From Chloroflexota bacterium (GTDB lineage Bacteria > Chloroflexota > Anaerolineae > Anaerolineales > UBA11579), in NCBI GenBank assembly GCA_003250455.1, contig QKGK01000269.1, forward strand, positions 1 to 6,660: DNA of 6,660 nt. The letters run 5' to 3'. This document shows positions 1-4,815 of the stretch, piece by piece. Both the position numbers and the translations under genes were made by a program. The notes beneath the pieces were generated by a model. That model did no database searches. It saw nothing but the letters and a program-made list of their open reading frames with translations, and was not told the DNA's origin. How positions within the stretch are numbered: the first letter of the stretch is position 1; each line of letters opens with the position of its first letter.

Positions 1-1484
1 TGTGTTGTCAGTGCGTAGTTGATCTTCTCCCTGTTCAGCGGGGCATCACCGGGCTGGGGGTCAGTCAGGCCAATTTGCCTGGCGCGCTCGGGGAAGCCGC
101 TGTAGGATGCGTCATGCTCATTGGACATGTGGTCTGCGCCAGTCGGGATGGCCGCGTAGGTAAGGCCAAGAGATGGTTTCACCTGGGGCATGTGTGCAGG
201 ATATTCCTGTTTCTTTGATGTAAGGAGGAATTCTTTGCCGCCGAGTTTTTCTGCTGCGCGCTCGGAACCCAGGGCAAGCAGGTCTCCAATGCCTTCGCGC
301 TTTGCGATTTTCTCGACCAACTCTACCATGCCTTCATAGTTACCGAAGTTCAGTTCAATGCCGTCAATATCCTCAGGCTTCACGACACCATGCTCATAGC
401 AGTCCATCAACCATGAGATTGTGGCACCAGCAGAGATTGTGTCGAGGCCGTACATATTGCAAAGCTGGTTGGCATAGCAAACCGCGTTCAGGTTATCGAC
501 GCCGCAGTAGGAGCCCAGGGTGCCGAGAGTCTCGTATTCCGGACCGCCGTAATAGGGGTCGAGTGTGTATTTTCCGTCACCGGATTCTTCAACAACGCGC
601 TTGCACTGCACGATGCAGCTGAAGCATGTATCATTTTCCTTGAGGTTGGTATCGCGCATGGTGATACCATCAATAGCCTCAAAGTTTTCCATGATGCCTG
701 CTGCCCAGTTATTGGTGGGGAGGCCGCCTGCGCCGGCGTTGCCGCCGACCGTGCAGGCTGTACCAAGATCGTTGAGCAATGAGGCAATGCTGTCTTCGTA
801 GTTCTCCTTGGCCCAGGTCCTCAGTGCCTTGATGCCCTTCGGGTTGGCATACTTCTGTTTGATGCCGCCAGCCGCCACAATGGCCTTGAAATTCTTCGAG
901 CCCATGACAGCGCCCATGCCGGTGCGCCCGGCTGCGCGGTTTGACATGCTCAGGACCGAAGAGTAGAGCACCAGATTTTCACCAGCGGGTCCACACTGGA
1001 GAATCTCAACATTGGAGTCTCCTACCTCTTCTTTAACAAGCCTGTCGACTTCCCCGGTGACTTGCCCCCACAATGCTGATGCATCGCGCAGTTCTGCTTT
1101 GCCATCTTTAATGAACAGATAGACAGGTTTTTCTGATTTCCCAGTGACCACGATTGCCTCGAATCCCGAGTCCTTCATTTTCTTCGGGAAGAAACCACCA
1201 CCCTGGGCATGGCCAATTACCCCTGTCAGGGGAGATTTGGCAACCAGACTGATGCGGCTTTGCCCGGAAATGGGAGCTCCGGTAACGACACTGATTGCAA
1301 ATGTCAACGTGTTTTGGGGGTCAAAGGGATCAATGTTAGCGGGCGTGTTTTTTAGCGCAAAGTATGTGCCAATAGCACTGCCACCAACATATTTGCGGAA
1401 GAACTCCTCTCCCGGTTCTTCTACTTCAAGTTTCCCTGTAGTGAGATCAACATGAAGCAGCTTTCCATTATATCCGTAATACAT
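1..1484 (-). CDS. Aldehyde:ferredoxin oxidoreductase family protein (tungsten-pterin enzyme), 3' end missing
   Basis: Members of this family oxidise aldehydes to carboxylic acids in the cytoplasm, passing electrons to ferredoxin, with a tungsten (rarely molybdenum) bis-pterin cofactor and one [4Fe-4S] cluster. I translated 494 codons without a stop; the frame runs off the left edge. Family lengths are about 600-620, so roughly the last fifth is missing. Visible family motifs are the N-terminal YNGKLLHVDLTTG, GGGFFPKKMKDSGFEAIVVTGK (residues about 95-116, in part), CGPAGEN (164-170) and AAGRTGMGAVMGSKNFKAI (184-202). The cluster motif is C287-x2-C290-x3-C294; the fourth cysteine, usually near residue 490-500 in a DxxGxC context, should lie just past the edge. 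PEYETLGTLGSYCG (315-328) and GADHMSNEHD (449-458) also fit. The ATG at 1482-1484 follows AGGAGG by 5 bases. The actual aldehyde substrate cannot be told from sequence. It probably has its own promoter and is separate from the PTS operon. Family assignment is secure, subfamily is not. Confidence 0.93.
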   Translation of the reverse strand, partial: MYYGYNGKLLHVDLTTGKLEVEEPGEEFFRKYVGGSAIGTYFALKNTPANIDPFDPQNTLTFAISVVTGAPISGQSRISLVAKSPLTGVIGHAQGGGFFPKKMKDSGFEAIVVTGKSEKPVYLFIKDGKAELRDASALWGQVTGEVDRLVKEEVGDSNVEILQCGPAGENLVLYSSVLSMSNRAAGRTGMGAVMGSKNFKAIVAAGGIKQKYANPKGIKALRTWAKENYEDSIASLLNDLGTACTVGGNAGAGGLPTNNWAAGIMENFEAIDGITMRDTNLKENDTCFSCIVQCKRVVEESGDGKYTLDPYYGGPEYETLGTLGSYCGVDNLNAVCYANQLCNMYGLDTISAGATISWLMDCYEHGVVKPEDIDGIELNFGNYEGMVELVEKIAKREGIGDLLALGSERAAEKLGGKEFLLTSKKQEYPAHMPQVKPSLGLTYAAIPTGADHMSNEHDASYSGFPERARQIGLTDPQPGDAPLNREKINYALTT

Positions 1485-1489
1485 ATTAT

Positions 1490-1495
1490 CCTCCT
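1490..1495 (-). promoter_or_regulatory. Shine-Dalgarno site of the AOR-family gene
   Basis: On the minus strand the bases read AGGAGG, followed by ATAAT and then the ATG. This is a full match to the anti-Shine-Dalgarno consensus at 5-base spacing. It fixes the start of the AOR gene and suggests efficient translation. Confidence 0.85.
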
Positions 1496-1531
1496 GTGGT
1501 GAGTAAAGCGCAAAAGAATTGTTCATTTCAT

Positions 1532-1561
1532 ATGATACAAAAAAGAGACATCCCCAATCAA
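1532..1561 (-). promoter_or_regulatory. Candidate sigma70-type promoter for the AOR-family gene
   Basis: On the minus strand there is TTGATT (1556-1561) as a -35 box, an 18-base spacer, then TATCAT (1532-1537) as a -10 box, each with four of six or better agreement with the housekeeping consensus. A start near 1525 would leave a leader of about 40 bases, which includes the AGGAGG site. The -35 box lies inside the left arm of an imperfect inverted repeat (1551-1606). This is consensus matching by eye in AT-rich DNA, so it is only a candidate. Confidence 0.45.
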
Positions 1562-1606
1562 GTGACATATGTACTTTTTGGCATAAGGAAATTTTTGAAA
1601 TGGGGA
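1551..1606. repeat. Imperfect inverted repeat with TCCCCA / TGGGGA arms
   Basis: TCCCCA at 1551-1556 is exactly complementary to TGGGGA at 1601-1606. Pairing continues inwards imperfectly (1558-1561 with 1595-1599, with a mismatch and a one-base bulge) around a loop of about 30 bases. The right arm reads AAATGGGGACAGGTC, similar to the GGGGACAG-type palindromic repeats often seen near REP-associated tyrosine transposases. It could be a degraded repeat of that kind or an operator, since it overlaps the candidate -35 box. A chance palindrome is also possible. Confidence 0.3.
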
Positions 1607-1727
1607 CAGGTCAAGAGGTCTCTGCTGATCCCACTCCCAATAATCGTCCCATATAATCATTTATCCTGGCTGCCGCATCATCAACGAGGCTATCCAAATT
1701 CTCCTGGATATTAAGCTGTATACAATG

Positions 1728-1755
1728 AGAGGCGCTCCTTAATAGGAGCGCCTCT
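1728..1755 (-). terminator. Strong hairpin after the PTS operon, probable terminator without U-tract
   Basis: AGAGGCGCTCC (1728-1738) and GGAGCGCCTCT (1745-1755) form a perfect 11-base-pair stem; a further T-A pair (1739/1744) closes it to a four-base loop. It begins 20 bases after the stop codon of the last operon gene and precedes the candidate AOR promoter, which is where a terminator belongs. Neither strand has a run of T after the stem (the minus strand continues CATTGTATACAGC). It may therefore be a non-canonical terminator or an RNA 3'-end stabiliser rather than a textbook intrinsic terminator. Confidence 0.6.
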
Positions 1756-1775
1756 AGAACAGATGCTTGTGCTAC

Positions 1776-2123
1776 TTATTTATTCAGATTATGGTCAACG
1801 TGCGCCCAGAACCAATCCATCACGGTGCGGGTCACCCCTTTACGGGCACCGAACATCAGCTTCCGGCCGACCGCATCTACCGGGAAGGCTTCTACAACCA
1901 GGGTAGCGCCTTCTTCACCAGGGGTAACCTGGGTGTTGAACACCGTCCGGTCGCCCAGCGTCTGGCCGTGGATGGTCTTGGGGAACTGGATGTTGACCGT
2001 ATTGGCTTCGGCATCTTCTTTGAGGATTTTTCCCTCCAGCCCGGCGCAGGCCGCTTTGACCGCCTGGAACACTTTTTCGGGTGGTTGAGGAAAAGTTTTT
2101 TCTTCGTTTATCGTATAAGGCAT
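1776..2123 (-). CDS. 115-residue conserved-looking protein of unknown function, last gene of the PTS operon
   Basis: I do not recognise a named family. The protein is small and soluble, with no signal peptide or membrane helix. It opens with MPYTINEEKTFPQPPEKVFQ and a helix-like stretch (VFQAVKAACAGLEG, about residues 18-31). Strand-like alternating segments follow (TVNIQFPK, DRTVFNTQV, ATLVVEAFPVD), then GRKLMFGARKG (about 86-96) and a C-terminal helix containing MDWFWAHVDHNL. A Pro-Pro-x-x-Val-Phe start, a beta sheet and a long C-terminal helix resemble the helix-grip (SRPBCC/START-like) layout, but this is a fold guess. The ATG lies 14 bases after the kinase stop. AAGGAAGGA at 2128-2136 is a good ribosome binding site. 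An out-of-frame ATG at 2126-2128 opens only six codons. Placement in the operon suggests a role linked to the same sugar phosphate, which is inference. Confidence 0.8.
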   Translation of the reverse strand: MPYTINEEKTFPQPPEKVFQAVKAACAGLEGKILKEDAEANTVNIQFPKTIHGQTLGDRTVFNTQVTPGEEGATLVVEAFPVDAVGRKLMFGARKGVTRTVMDWFWAHVDHNLNK

Positions 2124-2127
2124 GGCA

Positions 2128-2136
2128 TCCTTCCTT
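2128..2136 (-). promoter_or_regulatory. Shine-Dalgarno site of the 115-residue gene
   Basis: On the minus strand the bases read AAGGAAGGA, directly after the TAA of the kinase gene and 4 bases before the ATG at 2121-2123. It supports this start over the overlapping out-of-frame ATG at 2126-2128, which begins inside the site. Confidence 0.65.
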
Positions 2137-2137
2137 T

Positions 2138-3052
2138 TTATTTGATCACTGCTTGCGGCAACAGCGCTTCGGCGTGATGTTTTTTACCCACAGAGGTGCC
2201 TTCCAGGCTGGCTGTGGCGGCGCCGCAGGCGACTCCCCACCGGAGGACTTCCTGAAATTCCAGTTTCTGCTGCAAGGCCCAGGTCATCCCGCCGACCATG
2301 GAGTCGCCTGCCCCAATGGGGTTCTTCTCCTCGATGGTCGGTGAAGTGACTGCGAAATGCCCCTGCTCGCCGTGGTAGACGGCACCAGCTTTTCCCAGCG
2401 AGATGACCACATGGGCCGGGCCAGCCAGGTGGACGGCCTCAGCGAGCTGGTGCGGGTCTTCGCTTGCCAGACCGGTCAGCCGTTGGGCTTCGATGTCATT
2501 GGGCTTGCATAGGAACGGCGCAACCCGGCAGCCTTTTTCCAGGGCTTCTCCGCTGGTATCCAGGATAGCCTGGCTTCCTTTGGACTGCACCAGCTGGATG
2601 ATGCGGGCATAGATATCGCTGGGGCAGCCAGGGGGCAGACTGCCAGCCAGCACCCACCAATCTCCGGGGGCAGCCAGGGAGGCAATTTTATCCATCAGCA
2701 GCTGGACATCCGGCGGGGTGATAGTTGGTCCGGGTTCATTGACTTTTATATAGTGTGGCAGAGCTTGCGAGCGGATGCTGACGTTGGTGCGGGTCTCCCC
2801 ACCCACCCAGACAAAATCGGTCTGAATGCCCAGGGAGTGCAGCCCGTTTTCCAGCATTTTACCGCTGTCCCCGCCCACAAAGCCGAGGGCGGTGCTGGGG
2901 GTATCGAAACCGGAAAGCAGCCGGGAGACGTTAAATCCCTTGCCGCCGAAATCGACCTGCCAGCTGACAGCCCTGAGCACACTGTCGAATTCGATCTCGG
3001 GGACGAGCAGCTCCCGGTCAATGGCCGGGTTCAGCGTAACGGTGTAGATCAT
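2138..3052 (-). CDS. fruK: PfkB-family sugar-phosphate kinase, 1-phosphofructokinase / tagatose-6-phosphate kinase type
   Basis: This cytoplasmic kinase is expected to convert a ketohexose monophosphate (fructose 1-phosphate or tagatose 6-phosphate) and ATP into the bisphosphate that an aldolase cleaves. The 304 residues match the usual family length of about 305-315. MIYTVTLNPAID at the N-terminus is typical of FruK and LacC. The first PfkB signature is VDFGGKGFNVSRLL (33-46). VLAGSLPPG (134-142) and KPNDIEAQRL (183-192) lie in the substrate and nucleotide regions. The second signature NPIGAGDSMVGG (244-255) carries the catalytic base Asp250 and anion hole GAGD. Its start is 9 bases after the dehydrogenase stop. 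A GAGGAA sequence within the end of that gene sits 12 bases before the ATG, so translational coupling is likely. FruK and LacC cannot be separated firmly by eye; the neighbouring dehydrogenase keeps tagatose 6-phosphate open as a substrate. The symbol is a best guess. Confidence 0.9.
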   Translation of the reverse strand: MIYTVTLNPAIDRELLVPEIEFDSVLRAVSWQVDFGGKGFNVSRLLSGFDTPSTALGFVGGDSGKMLENGLHSLGIQTDFVWVGGETRTNVSIRSQALPHYIKVNEPGPTITPPDVQLLMDKIASLAAPGDWWVLAGSLPPGCPSDIYARIIQLVQSKGSQAILDTSGEALEKGCRVAPFLCKPNDIEAQRLTGLASEDPHQLAEAVHLAGPAHVVISLGKAGAVYHGEQGHFAVTSPTIEEKNPIGAGDSMVGGMTWALQQKLEFQEVLRWGVACGAATASLEGTSVGKKHHAEALLPQAVIK

Positions 3053-3061
3053 GGCTGCCGG

Positions 3062-4804
3062 CTATTCCTCTTCTGCCTGCCAGAAGGTTTCAATCAGGGC
3101 AGATTCAACCTCTTTGTTCCACAGGTTGCCTTCACCGAATTTACTGCCAATTTCAGGGTAGGTCTCTTTGAGTTCATCCAGCCCCATCAGTGGCAGGCCG
3201 TGGATTTGCGGGAAGATGACCACTTTGCCGGGGTAGGCCCCGTCCATGACGGCTTTCAGCGCATCTTTGGCGGCTTCCATACCTCCAACAGCAGCCACCA
3301 CACGGTCGGGAGAGAGCGCACCGGAAACGGCACTGTTCATCACGGAAGCCTGGTCGTCTATGGTCAGGCCGGAGGTGCCGGTGTATTGCGCATTGTGCAA
3401 ATAAACTTTACTGAAGTCTACCGCGGCGTAGGTGCCAATAGGCACACCTGCGAACAGCACCAGCATGCCGTTGTCGTTCATCAGGGTGGCGGCTTCTTCC
3501 ATCAAGGGAGCAACCGGTACGCTGACGACCACGTCATCGGCACCTTTGCCATCCGTGATCGACATGGTGAAATCATAGAGCGATTGGGAGGATGTCATCG
3601 GGTTGAAGAGATGCAGTTCCACGTTGTGTTTCTTCGCCAGGGATTCAAAGCTCTGCCGCAGCACATCCAAGCGCTCATCGCTCACTTCGGTGGCGACGAT
3701 CTTTGCCGGGCCATTGGTCATCTCGATGGCGCGCTGGACGTGCATCTGCCCCATGGGGCCGCCCGCGCCGACAAACACAGCCGCCCCGTTGGGGGTCAGC
3801 TCGCAGCGGTTGCGGGCCTCACCGTATGCGGCAGCAATATCCGGCCCGGTGGTGCCGACGAAAGCGACGTAGTCATAGTGCAGGCGGCCAACATCGGCTT
3901 GTGCCAGCCCGTCAAGCGGTTCCTGGCCGACGAGGTTCATCGTGCCGCGCCGGGCAATCACCCTGGCAATTTCGCTCACCTGTTCGGCGGATTTGGGCGC
4001 CAGGACGACAATATCTTCAAAACCAGCCCCGCCGGTGAGCTTCTTGGAAAAGGCGGCGATCTCATCGTTGGGGAGCTTGTCTTCTTCTACAATCTCTTTA
4101 CCGGAGGCTTGCAGCAAGGCCCGCACGGATGGCGGAATGTCGGTGACGACGAATTTGGCCGGTGCGTCCAGGTATTTCGAGAACTGGTACTCGCGGGTAT
4201 CGCCAGGCGTGCCCACGATCCACATGATGCCGCCCTGTTTCGGTTCCAGGCGGCGGCGCTGGGTGTAAGCAGCCACCACACATCCCCAGGGTTCCAGCAG
4301 GGAAGCGGCGACATAGCCCATTTTTTCGTCCAGGGGCAGCAGGCAGGCGCCTTCATCGGTTTCCAGCACTTCGGGGCCGATCAGATGATACTGGATCAGC
4401 CCGCCGGGGATGGTGTAGCCGTAAGCTGTGCTTTTGCCGTTCTGGTAGATATCGGGCTGGACGGCCAGGCGTTGACCAGGGGTGTATTTATCTTTGAGGT
4501 CTTCCCCTACCTTGATTATTGTCAGGGTGACTTCGTGCCCCAATCGGGAGGGGTCGTTTTCCAGGTCCCGGTTATACAGTTTGGGATGGTCGCGGCCCTG
4601 CTTCATAATCTTGACATCCGAGAAGCACATCCCCACGCTGTCAATGCGTACCAGCAGCTGGTCGGCGTTGGGTTCGGGAATGGCGAGCTGTTCCGGCTTG
4701 CCGTCGCGGCCAAATTTCTCCAGCCCGGCGCCGTAAAAATTCCAGGCCCAGGTTTTTTCCGGGACGGTGAGATTCTTTTGGTATTTTTCCATCTTTGCGT
4801 TCAT
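3062..4804 (-). CDS. MDR-superfamily sugar/polyol-phosphate dehydrogenase with tandem Rossmann domains (sorbose-1-phosphate reductase-like)
   Basis: This is a cytoplasmic NAD(P)-dependent oxidoreductase of the medium-chain dehydrogenase/reductase superfamily, probably acting on a sugar or hexitol phosphate made by the PTS. It has 580 residues against the usual 340-410. Residues about 15-185 form the GroES-like catalytic domain, with possible zinc ligands Cys60 (VGMCFSD), His90-Glu91 (RLGHEVT) and Glu171 (LLEPWGC). The four-cysteine structural zinc lobe is absent. Two Rossmann-like units follow. Copy A (about 191-320) has a degenerate nucleotide loop VGTPGDTREYQ. Copy B (about 340-479) has VGAGGPMGQMH and an acidic end to strand 2 (ATEVSDERL), suggesting NAD. 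The copies align in order: PAKFVVTD/PAKIVATE, TGGAGFEDIVV/TDGKGADDVVV, FVGTTG/YTGTSG. Residues about 480-535 complete the catalytic fold and a tail of about 45 follows. The start lies 9 bases after the Enzyme I stop, with TAGGA overlapping that stop. An internal ATG at residue 5 is an alternative start. Confidence 0.85.
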   Translation of the reverse strand: MNAKMEKYQKNLTVPEKTWAWNFYGAGLEKFGRDGKPEQLAIPEPNADQLLVRIDSVGMCFSDVKIMKQGRDHPKLYNRDLENDPSRLGHEVTLTIIKVGEDLKDKYTPGQRLAVQPDIYQNGKSTAYGYTIPGGLIQYHLIGPEVLETDEGACLLPLDEKMGYVAASLLEPWGCVVAAYTQRRRLEPKQGGIMWIVGTPGDTREYQFSKYLDAPAKFVVTDIPPSVRALLQASGKEIVEEDKLPNDEIAAFSKKLTGGAGFEDIVVLAPKSAEQVSEIARVIARRGTMNLVGQEPLDGLAQADVGRLHYDYVAFVGTTGPDIAAAYGEARNRCELTPNGAAVFVGAGGPMGQMHVQRAIEMTNGPAKIVATEVSDERLDVLRQSFESLAKKHNVELHLFNPMTSSQSLYDFTMSITDGKGADDVVVSVPVAPLMEEAATLMNDNGMLVLFAGVPIGTYAAVDFSKVYLHNAQYTGTSGLTIDDQASVMNSAVSGALSPDRVVAAVGGMEAAKDALKAVMDGAYPGKVVIFPQIHGLPLMGLDELKETYPEIGSKFGEGNLWNKEVESALIETFWQAEEE

Positions 4805-4811
4805 AAGTTGA

Positions 4812-4815
4812 TCCT
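4812..4815 (-). promoter_or_regulatory. Shine-Dalgarno site of the dehydrogenase gene, overlapping the Enzyme I stop codon
   Basis: On the minus strand the Enzyme I gene ends TAG and the bases continue TAGGATCAACTT to the ATG at 4802-4804. AGGA therefore shares two bases with the stop codon and sits about 7-8 bases before the start. The overlap favours coupled translation of the two genes and supports the ATG at 4804 over the one at 4792. Confidence 0.55.

Larger units (their letters stand above)
1485..1775. other. Intergenic region between the PTS operon and the AOR gene
   Basis: This is a 291-base gap, clearly richer in A and T than the flanking genes. It holds the operon hairpin, the imperfect inverted repeat, and the candidate promoter and Shine-Dalgarno of the AOR gene. 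On the minus strand, the frame that continues past the TAA of the 115-residue gene stays open for 54 codons, to a TGA at 1611-1613. Part of it looks protein-like (for example ENLDSLVDDAAARINDYMG), but there is no convincing start codon with a ribosome binding site. I therefore do not call it a gene. Confidence 0.6.

Noticed and set aside
302..801. Plus- and minus-strand short frames within the AOR gene
   Set aside because: They overlap the conserved cysteine region of the AOR frame, have no motif of their own and no ribosome binding sites.
1523..1660. Minus-strand 45-codon frame beginning MIIWDDYWEW upstream of the AOR gene
   Set aside because: It has only a weak AGGA too close to the ATG, overlaps the candidate -35/-10 boxes and inverted repeat, and has an odd Trp/Tyr-rich start. 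More likely chance than a leader peptide.
1496..1714. Plus-strand 72-codon frame with a GTG start in the intergenic region
   Set aside because: No ribosome binding site; it runs through the promoter, inverted repeat and AT-rich DNA, and the peptide resembles no family.
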